Shown one piece after another: positions 7,746 through 16,653 of a stretch of DNA of 58,333 nucleotides. The notes beneath the pieces are model-generated. The model was not told where the DNA came from, ran no database searches, and worked only from the letters and a program-made list of their open reading frames with translations. This stretch comes from Gammaproteobacteria bacterium (GTDB lineage: Bacteria > Pseudomonadota > Gammaproteobacteria > Steroidobacterales > Steroidobacteraceae). The stretch lies in assembly GCA_028870355.1 (NCBI GenBank), contig JAGWPU010000035.1:1-58333 (forward strand), in the 5' to 3' direction. Each line of letters begins with the position of its first letter. Position 1 is the first letter of the stretch. The translations under genes and the position numbers were made by a program.

Positions 7746-9770
7746 TCACCAGATCGACACCCGCCGATCGGGCGGCAGGTACATCTGGTCGCCGGGCTTC
7801 ACGTCGAACGCCTTGTAGAACCCCGCCTGGTTGCGCAGCGGCGCGGTGCCGCGCACGTACGGCGGCGAGTGCGGATCGGTCTTCAGCCACAGGATCTGCT
7901 GCGCGCGGCGCACCTTGCCGCGCCACTCCTGCACGAAGCCGTAATAGAACCGCTGGTCGCCGGTCATTCCGTCGATCACCGGCGCCGGCCGGCCGTGGAG
8001 CGCGAGGTGGTAGGCCTGATACGCGATCGCGAGACCGGAGTTGTCCGCGATGTTCTCGCCGAGCGTGAGCTTGCCGTTCACGTGGAAGCCCGGCACCGGT
8101 TCGTAGCGGGAATACTGGGCGACCAGCGCCCGCGTCTTCGCGGCGAACTTCGCGTGGTCCGCCGGCGTCAACCAGTCGTGCAGATTGCCGTTCGCGTCGA
8201 ACTGGCTCCCCTCGTCGTCGAATCCATGACTGATCTCGTGGCCGATCACCATGCCGATCGCGCCGTAGTTCGTGGCTTCGTCGGCGTTCACGTCGAAGAA
8301 CGGCGGCTGCAGGATCGCGGCCGGGAACACGATCTCGTTCATCGTCGGGTCGTAGTAGGCGTTCACCGTCTGCGGATTCATCTCCCATTCGGTGCGATCG
8401 ATGGGCTTGCCGAGCTTCGCGCGCTCGCGCCGGAACTCGAATTCGGTCGCGCGAACGACGTTGCCGTACAGGTCGTCGCGATGGATCACGAGCGCGCGGT
8501 AGTCGCGCCACTTGTCCGGGTAGCCGATCTTGATCGCGAGCTTGTCGAGCTTCGCGAGCGCGCCCTGACGCGACGGGGGGCTCATCCAGTCGAGCCTCGC
8601 GATGTCCGCCCGGTAGGCCTCGATCAGATGATGCACCAGCGCGAGCATCCGCGCCTTGTTCCGCGGCGGGAAATAGCGTTCGACGTAGAGCTTGCCGAGC
8701 GCCTCGCCCATCGCGACGTCGACGAGCGCGAGCCCCCGCTGCCAGCGCGGCCGGTTCACCTGGGTCCCTTTGAGCACCGTGCCATCGAACGCGAATCGCC
8801 GGTGCACGAAGGCCTGCGACAGGTAGGGCGCGGCGGCCGACAGCACCCGCCACTCGAAGTACGCCTTCCACACCGGGAGCGGCGTGCTCGCGATCAGCCG
8901 GCCGAGCCCGGTGAAGTAGCTCGGCTGGCTCACGATCACGTAGTTCACCTTGCCCTCGAGACCGGTCGCGCGCAGGTACTCGGTCCAGTCGTAGTCGCCC
9001 ATCAGTGCCGGCAGCTGCGCGAGGGTCGTCTTGTTGTAGGTCTTCACCGGATCGCGATTCGCGACCGGCGACCACTGGATCTTCGCGAGCGCGGTCTCCA
9101 GCTGCAGGATCTCGGCGGCGCTGCGCGCCGGATGGGCGAGGCCCGCGAGGCGGAACATCGCGCGCACGTAACGCTGGTAGGCCGCGCGCGTCGCGACCAG
9201 CTTCGGCGCCTGGCTGAGATAGTAGTCGCGGTTCGGCAGGCCGAGCCCGCCCTGCGCGAGGTACACCGCATAGCGAGTGGAATCGCGCGCGTCCTGCGCG
9301 ATCCCGACGTCGAAGGGCGCGTCCGGGACCGATTCGTTGTCGTGCGCGATCAACGCGGCGATGCCGCGCTTGTCGGTGAGCGCGTCGATCCGCTTCAGTT
9401 CGGCCTCGATCGGCGAGACCCCGAGCGCATCGACGCGCGCGACGTCCATGTAGCTCGCATAGAGGTCGGCGACCTTGCGCGCCTGCGGGTCCTCGGCGCC
9501 GCCCGCGAGCAACCCGTCGACGATCGACTTCAACTGCTTCTGGGTCTCGTCGTCCACCTGCGTGAACATCGAATAGGAGGACTTGTCAGCCGGTATCCGG
9601 AACTCCTCGAGCCATTTGCCGTTCAGATGCCGATAGATGTCGTCCTGCGGCCGCACGGCCGGCAGCACATAGCGCAGATCGATGCCGGATGGCGGCGTCG
9701 ATGCCGCGCGCGCGCCGGGCAAGGAGATGAGACACGCGGCACTCGCCGCGAAGATCGTCTTGCGCAACAT
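7746..9770 (-). CDS. Secreted M13-family (neprilysin/PepO-like) zinc metallopeptidase
   Basis: 674 aa. It starts at ATG 9770, which has GGAGG 6 bases upstream. A signal peptide (MLRKTIFAASAACLISLPGA, cleavage near RAA-ST) predicts a periplasmic or secreted enzyme. The N-terminal M13 domain (RPQDDIYRHLNGKWLEEF) and C-terminal catalytic domain are both present, with VNAYYDP, the zinc motif HEISH in GHEISHGFDDEG, and ENIADNSG supplying the third ligand. It follows the histidine kinase directly (12 bases from its stop), so it is the last gene of a regulator-kinase-peptidase operon. These peptidases cleave oligopeptides; the substrate is unknown. Confidence 0.95.
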   Translation of the reverse strand: MLRKTIFAASAACLISLPGARAASTPPSGIDLRYVLPAVRPQDDIYRHLNGKWLEEFRIPADKSSYSMFTQVDDETQKQLKSIVDGLLAGGAEDPQARKVADLYASYMDVARVDALGVSPIEAELKRIDALTDKRGIAALIAHDNESVPDAPFDVGIAQDARDSTRYAVYLAQGGLGLPNRDYYLSQAPKLVATRAAYQRYVRAMFRLAGLAHPARSAAEILQLETALAKIQWSPVANRDPVKTYNKTTLAQLPALMGDYDWTEYLRATGLEGKVNYVIVSQPSYFTGLGRLIASTPLPVWKAYFEWRVLSAAAPYLSQAFVHRRFAFDGTVLKGTQVNRPRWQRGLALVDVAMGEALGKLYVERYFPPRNKARMLALVHHLIEAYRADIARLDWMSPPSRQGALAKLDKLAIKIGYPDKWRDYRALVIHRDDLYGNVVRATEFEFRRERAKLGKPIDRTEWEMNPQTVNAYYDPTMNEIVFPAAILQPPFFDVNADEATNYGAIGMVIGHEISHGFDDEGSQFDANGNLHDWLTPADHAKFAAKTRALVAQYSRYEPVPGFHVNGKLTLGENIADNSGLAIAYQAYHLALHGRPAPVIDGMTGDQRFYYGFVQEWRGKVRRAQQILWLKTDPHSPPYVRGTAPLRNQAGFYKAFDVKPGDQMYLPPDRRVSIW

Positions 9771-9781
9771 GGCAGCCTCCA

Positions 9782-11158
9782 TCAAGCGGCGAATTTCAGC
9801 GAAACCCGCAAACCCGGATCGGCATCCGCGAGCACGAGCCGCGCCCCGTGCAGCTTCGTGACCGCCGCGACCAGCGAGAGCCCGAGCCCGGACCCCGGTA
9901 CCTTCCGCGCTTCGTCGAGCCGCACGCGGCGTCCGAGCACGAGATCGCGCTTGTCGGCCGGTATCCCGGGCCCGTCGTCCTCGACCGTGACCTCCGGTCC
10001 GGTCGCGTCGGCGCGCAACAGGACGCGGATGTGGCCGCCGGCCGGCGTGAACTTGATCGCATTGTCCAGCAGGTTCGCGAGCGCCTGCGCGAGCAGCTGC
10101 CGGCTGCCCTGGATGCGGGCTCCGGCCACCACGTCGCTGTGCAATTCGATCCCGCGCTCCTCGGTCACCGGCGCGTACAGCTCGACGATGCTCGCGACCA
10201 GCGCCGAGAGGTCGACCGCTTCGCGCGCGACCGTTCCGGTCTCCGCGAGCGCGATCCGCAGCAACGCGTCCAGCGTGCTGCGCATCCGATCGACCTCGGC
10301 GGTGACGCGCTCGAGCACCCGCCGCTCGGGGGAATCCTGGCCGAGATCCGTGAGCGCCGCCTCCGCGGTCGACTGCAACCGGTTCAAGGGGGTGCGCAGG
10401 TCGTGCGCGGCGCTGTCGAGGACCGTGCGCATGCCGAGGGTGAGCTGCTCGATCTTGTCGAGCATGCCGTTGATCTCCCGGGCCAGCGTGTTCAGCTCGT
10501 CCTCGGCCTCGCGAACCGGGAGGCGGCGCGACAGATCGCCGCGCATGATCTCGGTCGCGACCGCGGAGATCGCGCCCGCGTGCGCGAGGATCCTGCGTCC
10601 CATCCAGATTCCGCCGCCGATGCCGATCAGCATCGTCGAGACGACCGCGGCGACGAGGCCGCGCATCATCACGTTCTTCACGTCCTGGCGCTCTTGCACG
10701 TCGTGGCCGACCAGCATCCGGTACCCGCCGGGCAGCGGGAACCGCTGCGCGCGGACCTCGTGCACCCGCGTCTGGTCGCCGTAGGGCACGATCGCCTTGA
10801 ACTGGATCCACTTGCCTTCGCCCGGCGGGATCGTCGGCCAGGCCGGCAGGTTCCCGGCGACCGGGCGCAGCCGCGGATCGACCATCAGATAGACCGCGCC
10901 CCGAACGTCCTGCGTGTGCGAGCGCTGTTCGACCAGCTCGATGAAATCGCTGCGCGAGAGCACGAGGTACTGCTCGCGCAGGCCCTGCACCTCCGCCTCG
11001 ATCAGGTTGTCGGCGCTGCCGTCGATCACCCGCGACACCGCGAAATACACGCCGCTGAGCAGCGCGACGGTGCCGAGCGCGAACGCGACCGAATACACGA
11101 TCGCGATCCGGAACGGCGAGCTGGTCAGGACCCCCAGGAATCCTTGTTCCTGGTCCAC
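9782..11158 (-). CDS. OmpR-family partner sensor histidine kinase
   Basis: 458 aa from GTG 11158, which shares its first base with the stop of the response regulator (TAGTG). Transmembrane helix 1 is at about residues 17-40 and a ~125-residue periplasmic sensor follows. Helix 2 (about 168-190) is followed by a HAMP linker. The H box is DSAAHDLRTPLNRL, the N box LANLLDNAIKF, G1 EDDGPGIP and G2 GSGLGLSLV, so all catalytic motifs are intact. It should phosphorylate the adjacent regulator. The operon includes the secreted M13 peptidase, suggesting an envelope or peptide signal; the signal itself cannot be read. Confidence 0.93.
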   Translation of the reverse strand: MDQEQGFLGVLTSSPFRIAIVYSVAFALGTVALLSGVYFAVSRVIDGSADNLIEAEVQGLREQYLVLSRSDFIELVEQRSHTQDVRGAVYLMVDPRLRPVAGNLPAWPTIPPGEGKWIQFKAIVPYGDQTRVHEVRAQRFPLPGGYRMLVGHDVQERQDVKNVMMRGLVAAVVSTMLIGIGGGIWMGRRILAHAGAISAVATEIMRGDLSRRLPVREAEDELNTLAREINGMLDKIEQLTLGMRTVLDSAAHDLRTPLNRLQSTAEAALTDLGQDSPERRVLERVTAEVDRMRSTLDALLRIALAETGTVAREAVDLSALVASIVELYAPVTEERGIELHSDVVAGARIQGSRQLLAQALANLLDNAIKFTPAGGHIRVLLRADATGPEVTVEDDGPGIPADKRDLVLGRRVRLDEARKVPGSGLGLSLVAAVTKLHGARLVLADADPGLRVSLKFAA

Positions 11159-11841
11159 TAGTCTTCTTCGCTGAGGCTGTATCCGGCGCCGCGGACCGTA
11201 TGCAGCAGGGGTTTGTCGAAATCCTTGTCGATCGCCTGCCGCAGGCGGCTGATGTGCACGTCGATCACGTTCGTCTGCGGGTCGAAATGGTAGTCCCAGA
11301 CGCCCTCCAGCAGCATCGTCCGGGTGACCACCTGGCCGCTGTGGCGCATCAGGAATTCGAGCAACTGGAACTCCCGCGCGGTCAGCTCGATCTTCTTGCC
11401 GCCGCGCGTGACCCGCCGCGTCATGCGGTCGAGTTCGAGGTCCGCGAGCTTGAGCTTGGTCGCGACCTCGCCGCTGCCGAGCTCGGCGCGGCGCGCGAGC
11501 GCGTCGATCCGGGCCAGCAGCTCGGACACGTGGTACGGCTTGGTCAGGTAATCGTCGCCGCCGGCGCGCAGACCCGTGATGCGATCGTCGACGTCGCCGA
11601 GCGCGCTCAGGATCAGTACCGGGACCTTGCGCCCCGTCGCCCGCAGGGACTGCACCAGCGCGAGTCCATCGAGCTTCGGCAGCATCCGGTCGACGATCGC
11701 GAGATCCAGCGCGATCGACGAGGCGAGGTGCAATCCCTCGAGGCCGTCCGCCGCGACGTCGACCGTATGGCCCACCTCGCGCAACGCCCTCGCGAGATGG
11801 TCCCTCGCGACCTGGTCATCCTCGACGATCAATAGGTGCAT
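11158..11841 (-). CDS. OmpR/PhoB-family response regulator
   Basis: 227 aa from ATG 11841 (MHLLIVEDDQVARDHLARAL). The receiver domain has the acidic pair ED-D, the phosphoacceptor in DLAIVDRMLPKLDG and Lys in LTKPYH. The C-terminal winged helix carries LTAREFQLLEFLMRHSGQV and NVIDVHISRLRQAI, typical of OmpR/PhoB. It is first gene of the operon with the kinase and M13 peptidase. A longer open frame upstream is antisense to the pigment genes and is rejected. Confidence 0.95.
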   Translation of the reverse strand: MHLLIVEDDQVARDHLARALREVGHTVDVAADGLEGLHLASSIALDLAIVDRMLPKLDGLALVQSLRATGRKVPVLILSALGDVDDRITGLRAGGDDYLTKPYHVSELLARIDALARRAELGSGEVATKLKLADLELDRMTRRVTRGGKKIELTAREFQLLEFLMRHSGQVVTRTMLLEGVWDYHFDPQTNVIDVHISRLRQAIDKDFDKPLLHTVRGAGYSLSEED

Positions 11842-12069
11842 GCTTGAACCGGCTTCGGGAATCGCGGCGACCGCGGCCGCCGCCGCGCGACGCCTGGAGC
11901 CATCCGACGGTCCCATATAAAATCGGAAATCTATGACGTCGGAGAGGATGCCGCAAGCCGGATACGCCGCGAGTGAGGCCAGGAGGCCGCACGGCGGGAA
12001 CAACGGGCCGCCGGGCGGCGGCCGGGTCCCGGCGCCGCGCGGCTGACCGTTCGGCCCCGCGGGCACCCC
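11842..12069. promoter_or_regulatory. Divergent intergenic region between the response regulator and the aryl polyene cluster
   Basis: 228 bases without a gene. The only AT-rich stretch is at 11914-11935 and includes TATAAA at 11916-11921, a plausible plus-strand -10 element. No good -35 sits at 17 bases; TGGAGC at 11895-11900 has a 15-base spacer. The rest is very GC-rich. It probably holds both divergent promoters, but I cannot place them firmly. Confidence 0.4.
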
Positions 12070-12834
12070 ATGTCGAATCCGCTGCGGGCCGCATACGAGG
12101 CGCTGATCTATGCCGCAACGCTCGCGATCCTCGCGGTCCTGTCGCTCGCCTGGTCGACCTGCGCGTGGGTGCTGCGGCCCCTGCTCCCCGAGCGGATCGG
12201 AACCGCGATCGGCCGGCGCGCGATCATGACCGGCTTTCGGTTCTACGCGTGGCTGCTGTCGATCGCCGGGGCCTACCGCTTCGACCTCGGCGATCTCGGC
12301 GCATTGCGCGACGCGCCGCCGATGATCCTCGCGCCGAATCACCCGACGCTGCTCGACGCACCGATGATCCTCGGCCATCTCCCGAACCTCGCGTGCGTGA
12401 TGAAGGCGAGCGTCGGGCGCAATCCGTTGTTCGGCGGGGGCGCCCGTCTCGCACGCTACGTGAGCAACGACTCGCCGCGGCAGATGATCCGGGAATCGGT
12501 CGAAACCTTGCGTCGCGGCGGCCATTTGCTGCTGTTCCCCGAAGGCACCCGCACCGCGCGGGAGCCGATCAACGCGCTCGGCGGCGGGATCGGCGCGATC
12601 GCGAAGCGCGCCGGCGTCCCGGTCCAGACCCTGCTGATCGAGACCGACTCCCCGTTCCTCGGCAAGCGCTGGCGGCTGTCGCGGCCGCCGCGCCTGCCGA
12701 TCCATTACCGGGCCCGACTCGGTCGGCGGTTCGCACCGCCCACCGATGCCGGCCGGCTGGTCGCCGACCTCGAGGCCTATTTTCACGGCGCGCTCGGCGA
12801 TGCGACCGCGCCGCCACCGACGGAACGGCCCTGA
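12070..12834 (+). CDS. PlsC-type acyltransferase of the aryl polyene cluster
   Basis: 254 aa. An N-terminal hydrophobic helix (residues 11-37) is followed by the 1-acylglycerol-3-phosphate acyltransferase fold: the catalytic HX4D motif in NHPTLLD, and FPEGTRT for phosphate binding. Acyltransferases of this type are regular members of aryl polyene clusters, where they are thought to attach the polyene acyl chain to a lipid or glycolipid carrier. First gene of the cluster, with the next gene four bases after its stop. Confidence 0.88.
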   Translation: MSNPLRAAYEALIYAATLAILAVLSLAWSTCAWVLRPLLPERIGTAIGRRAIMTGFRFYAWLLSIAGAYRFDLGDLGALRDAPPMILAPNHPTLLDAPMILGHLPNLACVMKASVGRNPLFGGGARLARYVSNDSPRQMIRESVETLRRGGHLLLFPEGTRTAREPINALGGGIGAIAKRAGVPVQTLLIETDSPFLGKRWRLSRPPRLPIHYRARLGRRFAPPTDAGRLVADLEAYFHGALGDATAPPPTERP

Positions 12835-12837
12835 ACG

Positions 12838-13611
12838 ATGCCGCCGCGGTCGACGACCCATCTGGTGCTGATCCCGAGCTACGACCCCGGCCGCCGGGTC
12901 CATGACACCGTCCGGGCGGCGCGCGCGGTCTGGAACCCGGTGTGGATCGTCGTCGACGGCAGCACCGACGGGAGCGCCGAACGACTCGCGGCGCTCGCGG
13001 CCGAGGACCCCGGACTGCGGGTCTTCGTGCTGCCGCGAAACGCCGGCAAGGGCGCGGCGATCCTGCATGGGCTGCGCGCGGCGCACGCCGAGGGCTTCAC
13101 GCACGCGCTCACGATGGACTCCGACGGCCAGCATCCGGCGGATCGCATCGCGGCGTTCATGGCCGCCTCCGCGGCGCACCCCGCCGCGATGATCCTCGGG
13201 CGGCCGGTGTTCGATGCGAGCGCACCGGCGCTGCGGGTGCGCGGACGGCGGATCAGCAACGCGATCACGAACCTCGAGACCTTGTGGAGCGGCATCGACG
13301 ACTCGCTGTTCGGGTTCCGCGTGTACCCGATCGCACCGCTCCTCGAGATCATGCGCACGCACCGTTCGATGCGCCGGTTCGACTTCGACGTCGAGGCGGC
13401 GGTCCGCCTGCGCTGGCGCGGCGTCGAGGCGATCGGCCTGGACGCCGCGGTGCGCTACTTCTCCGCGGCCGACGGCGGTGTGTCCCACTTTCGCTACTGG
13501 CGCGACAATGCGCGCCTGACCGCGATGCACCTGCGCCTGCTCGGCGGCTTCCTGCTGCGCCTGCCATGGCTCGCCGCACGGCGGGTGCGACGGCCTCGCG
13601 AACCATTATAA
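12838..13611 (+). CDS. Family 2 glycosyltransferase of the aryl polyene cluster
   Basis: 257 aa. A GT-A fold is indicated by the start HLVLIPSYDPG, the VVDGSTDGS nucleotide-sugar region and the metal-binding DxD in LTMDSDGQHP. There is no transmembrane anchor apart from a hydrophobic C-terminal stretch (LLGGFLLRLPWLAARR). Such enzymes occur in aryl polyene clusters and may glycosylate the polyene anchor; donor and acceptor are not deducible. It follows the PlsC-like gene immediately. Confidence 0.88.
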   Translation: MPPRSTTHLVLIPSYDPGRRVHDTVRAARAVWNPVWIVVDGSTDGSAERLAALAAEDPGLRVFVLPRNAGKGAAILHGLRAAHAEGFTHALTMDSDGQHPADRIAAFMAASAAHPAAMILGRPVFDASAPALRVRGRRISNAITNLETLWSGIDDSLFGFRVYPIAPLLEIMRTHRSMRRFDFDVEAAVRLRWRGVEAIGLDAAVRYFSAADGGVSHFRYWRDNARLTAMHLRLLGGFLLRLPWLAARRVRRPREPL

Positions 13612-13651
13612 TGACCGCCATCTGCGTCATCCCGAGGCAATCGAACCGTCC

Positions 13652-13954
13652 ATGGCCGACCATGCGCCGCAGCTGCGCGAATCGACACCGTGCGCCGACA
13701 CCGCCCTGCAACGCGAAATCGCCGCGCTGTTCGTCGAATCGCTGAACCTGGACGTGACGGCCGACCAGATCGACCCGGACGCGCCGCTGTACGGCGAAGG
13801 TCTCGGCCTCGACTCGATCGACGTGCTGGAAGTCGCCCTGGTGTTGTCGAAGAGATACGGCGTCCAGTTGCGCGCGAACGACGCCGAGAATCAGCGCATC
13901 TTCGGCTCGCTGCGCAGCCTCGCGGACTTCGTCGCGTCCCGGAGGACGAAATGA
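13652..13954 (+). CDS. Acyl carrier protein of the aryl polyene cluster
   Basis: 100 aa. The phosphopantetheine attachment motif is GLGLDSIDVLEVAL with the modifiable Ser in DSI. It has a ~25-residue variable N-terminal extension ahead of the carrier fold. Aryl polyene clusters usually encode two carriers (ApeE and ApeF); this is the only one seen here, so it may carry both starter and growing chain. Its stop overlaps the start of the 25-codon frame (ATGA at 13951-13954). Confidence 0.93.
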   Translation: MADHAPQLRESTPCADTALQREIAALFVESLNLDVTADQIDPDAPLYGEGLGLDSIDVLEVALVLSKRYGVQLRANDAENQRIFGSLRSLADFVASRRTK

Positions 13955-14028
13955 GCGTCGTCCGGGGCGGCCGCGGGGCCGTGCGCGCCCGCTCGGGCTC
14001 CTCGAAGGTCGATCGCCCGCGCGAGTGA
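13951..14028 (+). CDS. 25-residue frame coupled at both ends; possible microprotein or remnant
   Basis: The ATG at 13951 overlaps the carrier-protein stop (ATGA) and has GGAGG 6 bases upstream, one of the best ribosome-binding sites in the cluster. The frame encodes MSVVRGGRGAVRARSGSSKV followed by five residues and a stop at 14026-14028, which overlaps the GTG start of the ligase (GTGA). The peptide is strongly basic, low in complexity and matches no family I know. In related clusters a polytopic membrane protein gene often sits between carrier and ligase; this may be its deletion scar or simply a coupling device. Confidence 0.45.
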   Translation: MSVVRGGRGAVRARSGSSKVDRPRE

Positions 14029-15371
14029 CGCCCGCGATGGCGACCGTCGCGCTGTTCACGCACCCTTCGCCGACCTCGATCCTCGCATGGCGCGGCGGTC
14101 GTCCGGTGACCGCGCTCGAATTCCTGCAGGACGTCCACGGACTCGCGCGGCGTCTGTCCCGGGCGACGCACTGGTTGAACGCCTGCGAGGATCGCTATCG
14201 CTTCGCCGTCGCGCTCGCGGCGGGCATCGTCGCCGGCAAGACCGCGCTGCTGCCGTCGACACGAACCCCGCAGACGATCCGCGACCTGCTCGAGCTCGCG
14301 CCGGATGCCGCGTGCGTGACCGACGATCCGCGCTGCCCGATCGAACTGCCGAAGGTTCTCCAGCGGGACGAGGACCGCGATCGCTCGACCGAATGGCGCG
14401 TGCCGCAGATCGACGCGGCACGCACCTTCGCGATCGTGTTCACCTCGGGTTCCACCGGAGCGCCGACGCCCCATCCGAAGACCTGGGGACGCGTGACGAA
14501 CTGCGTTCGCGCGGGCGCGGACCTGCTGGGGATCGCGGACGGACGCAGCCATGCGCTCGTCGGCACCGTTCCGCCGCAGCACATGTATGGGTTCGAATCG
14601 ACCGTTCTCGTCGCCCTGCACAGCGGCAACGCGCTCGTTGCCGAGCGCCCGTTCTATCCGGCGGACGTGGTCGCGGCGCTCGAGCGCTGCCCCCGGCCAC
14701 GGGCACTGATCTCGACCCCGGTCCACCTTCGGGCACTGCTCGCGGCCGACGTCGGCGCGCCGGCGCTCGATCGGGTCGTCTGTGCGACGGCACCGCTCGA
14801 TCCCGCGCTCGCGCAGCGGATCGAGGCACGCTTCGGTTGTGCACTGGACGAGATCTACGGGTCGACCGAAACCGGTCAGATCGCGATCCGGCGCACGGCC
14901 ACGACCGAGCGCTTCACGCTGCTGCCCGGCGTGAGCTTGAGCATCGAGGCGGATCGGGCGTTCGCCGACGGCGGCCACCTGGAGCGGCGCACGCCGCTCT
15001 ACGACGTGATCGAGTCGCTGCCGGACGGCGAGTTCCGGCTGCATGGTCGGACGCAGGACCTGGTCGAGATCGCCGGCAAGCGCAGCTCGTTCGCCTACCT
15101 GAACCATCAACTGAACTCGATCCCCGGCGTGATCGATGGGGCTTTCTTCGAACCCGCGCACGGCGCCCACGCCGAGACCGGCATCTCGCGGCTCGCCGCC
15201 GCGGTCGTCGCACCGACGCTCGATCCGACGACCCTGCTCGAACGGCTGCGCGATCGGATCGACCCGGCGTTCCTGCCACGGCCCCTGCTGTTCGTCGATC
15301 GGTTGCCCCGCAACGCGACCGGCAAGCTCCCGCGCGCAGCCCTGACGACGCTCGTGGCGAACGAGCGATGA
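14025..15371 (+). CDS. apeH: AMP-dependent acyl/aryl-ACP ligase (ApeH-like) loading the aryl starter
   Basis: 448 aa from GTG 14025; ATG 14037 is an alternative. Adenylation motifs are visible: the A3 loop FTSGSTGAPTPHPKTW with the two extra residues typical of aryl polyene ligases, YGSTETG (A5), RTQDLVEIAGKRSS (A8) and NATGKLPRAAL carrying the A10 lysine. Enzymes of this family activate an aromatic acid such as 4-hydroxybenzoate or 4-hydroxycinnamate and load it on a carrier protein. No gene for making the aromatic acid is in the window, so it must come from elsewhere. Confidence 0.88.
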   Translation: MTPAMATVALFTHPSPTSILAWRGGRPVTALEFLQDVHGLARRLSRATHWLNACEDRYRFAVALAAGIVAGKTALLPSTRTPQTIRDLLELAPDAACVTDDPRCPIELPKVLQRDEDRDRSTEWRVPQIDAARTFAIVFTSGSTGAPTPHPKTWGRVTNCVRAGADLLGIADGRSHALVGTVPPQHMYGFESTVLVALHSGNALVAERPFYPADVVAALERCPRPRALISTPVHLRALLAADVGAPALDRVVCATAPLDPALAQRIEARFGCALDEIYGSTETGQIAIRRTATTERFTLLPGVSLSIEADRAFADGGHLERRTPLYDVIESLPDGEFRLHGRTQDLVEIAGKRSSFAYLNHQLNSIPGVIDGAFFEPAHGAHAETGISRLAAAVVAPTLDPTTLLERLRDRIDPAFLPRPLLFVDRLPRNATGKLPRAALTTLVANER

Positions 15372-15709
15372 GCGGCGTCGCCGCCGGGCCACCGCGTTCG
15401 CCACCGGTCGATCTCGAGATCGACGCGGATCACCCCGCCTACGCCGGCCACTTTCCGGGCGATCCCGTGCTGCCGGGCGTCGTGCTGCTGGACGCGGCGC
15501 TGCGCCGACTCGCCGACGACGGCCGGATCGATGCCGGGGACTGCGAGATCCTCTGGTTCAAATTCTCCGCGCCGGTTCGTCCGCACGACCGGGTCGTCCT
15601 GGAGACCGACGAAGACGCGTCGGGCACACTGCGCGTTCGCATCGTCTGCGGTCCGCGGACCGTCGCGACCGGCGCGCTGCGCTCGCGTCCGCGCCGGGGC
15701 GCACCGTGA
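15368..15709 (+). CDS. apeI: Hot-dog dehydratase subunit (ApeI-like)
   Basis: 113 aa. The HFPGDPVLPGVVLLDAA segment is the FabZ-type hot-dog helix region. The catalytic Glu usual after PGV is replaced by Asp (LLDAA). In the Xenorhabdus aryl polyene system ApeI pairs with ApeP as a heteromeric dehydratase, and a partner is present at 23089. Start overlaps the ligase stop (ATGA) and stop overlaps the next GTG. Confidence 0.82.
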   Translation: MSGVAAGPPRSPPVDLEIDADHPAYAGHFPGDPVLPGVVLLDAALRRLADDGRIDAGDCEILWFKFSAPVRPHDRVVLETDEDASGTLRVRIVCGPRTVATGALRSRPRRGAP

Positions 15710-16653
15710 GCCTGCCGGTACGCGCGCCGGCTCCGGTACGCGCACCGCGCGCGCAGTGGCTCGGCGTCCGCGAGCGCGGCAGTCTCGCGCTGCTGCGACT
15801 GATGGCCGCGCTGAGCCTCGGTCTGGGGCGGCGGACGAGCCGCGCGATCCTGCACGCGGTCACCGCCTATTATTTCGCGTTCACGCCACGCGCGCGGCGC
15901 GCCTCTCGCGGGTACTTGCGCCGGGCGCTCGGCCGCGAGCCGCGGCTCGGCGAGCGGTATCGGCACTTCCACCACTTCGCCACGACGATCCACGACCGCG
16001 TGTTCCTCGCGGGCGACCGCGCAGCGACGCTGGCGCTGTCGATCGAAGGCGAGGCGTTGATGCGCGCCCAGCAGGCGAGCGGTCGCGGCGCGATCCTCCT
16101 CGGCGCGCACTTCGGCAGTTTCGCGATCGTCGGGGCGGTCGGCCGACGGATCGAGGGCGTGCGCATCGCGATGGCGATGTACGAGGACAACGCGGGCAAG
16201 CTGCGCCGCCTGTTCGAGGCGATCGGCGCGGGCGCGGCGCCGCCGATCGTTCCGCTCGGCCACGTCGACTCGATGCTACGGATCGCCGAGCGGCTCGACC
16301 GCGGTGAATTCGTCGGGATCCTCGGCGACCGCAGCCTCGGCGGCGACGCCCACCATCCGGTGCGATTGCTCGGCGAGCGGACGCTGCTGCCGACCGGACC
16401 GATGCGGATCGCCGCGATCCTCGGCTGCCCGGTGATCTTCATGGCGGGACTGTATCGCGGCACGAATCGCTATCACGTCGTGTTCGAGCCCGTCGCCGAT
16501 TTCACGGGACTGCGCGCCGCGGTCCGCCGGGCCGCGGTCGATGCGGCGATCGAGCGCTACGCGGCGCTGCTCGACGGGCATTGCCGTCGCGATCCGTACA
16601 ACTGGTTCAACTTCTACGAGTTCTGGAACCCCGCCGACTCGGAGGCGTCGTGA
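15706..16653 (+). CDS. LpxL/HtrB-type acyltransferase with an altered HX4E motif
   Basis: 315 aa from GTG 15706 overlapping the dehydratase stop. The fold matches lipid A late acyltransferase-like enzymes of aryl polyene clusters: a hydrophobic N-terminal helix, GAILLGAHFGSF, ILGDRSLGG, and the C-terminal DPYNWFNFYEFW. The catalytic dyad HX4E/D should place an acid five residues after His, but the sequence is HFGSFA, with Ala. Either activity uses another residue or the enzyme is impaired. Likely role: anchoring the polyene in a membrane lipid. Confidence 0.83.
   Translation: MSLPVRAPAPVRAPRAQWLGVRERGSLALLRLMAALSLGLGRRTSRAILHAVTAYYFAFTPRARRASRGYLRRALGREPRLGERYRHFHHFATTIHDRVFLAGDRAATLALSIEGEALMRAQQASGRGAILLGAHFGSFAIVGAVGRRIEGVRIAMAMYEDNAGKLRRLFEAIGAGAAPPIVPLGHVDSMLRIAERLDRGEFVGILGDRSLGGDAHHPVRLLGERTLLPTGPMRIAAILGCPVIFMAGLYRGTNRYHVVFEPVADFTGLRAAVRRAAVDAAIERYAALLDGHCRRDPYNWFNFYEFWNPADSEAS

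Noticed and set aside
7869-10784. 971-codon plus-strand open frame opposite the M13 peptidase and kinase
   Set aside because: It is antisense to two genes with intact catalytic motifs; the Arg/His/Asp-rich product is typical of shadow frames in high-GC DNA.
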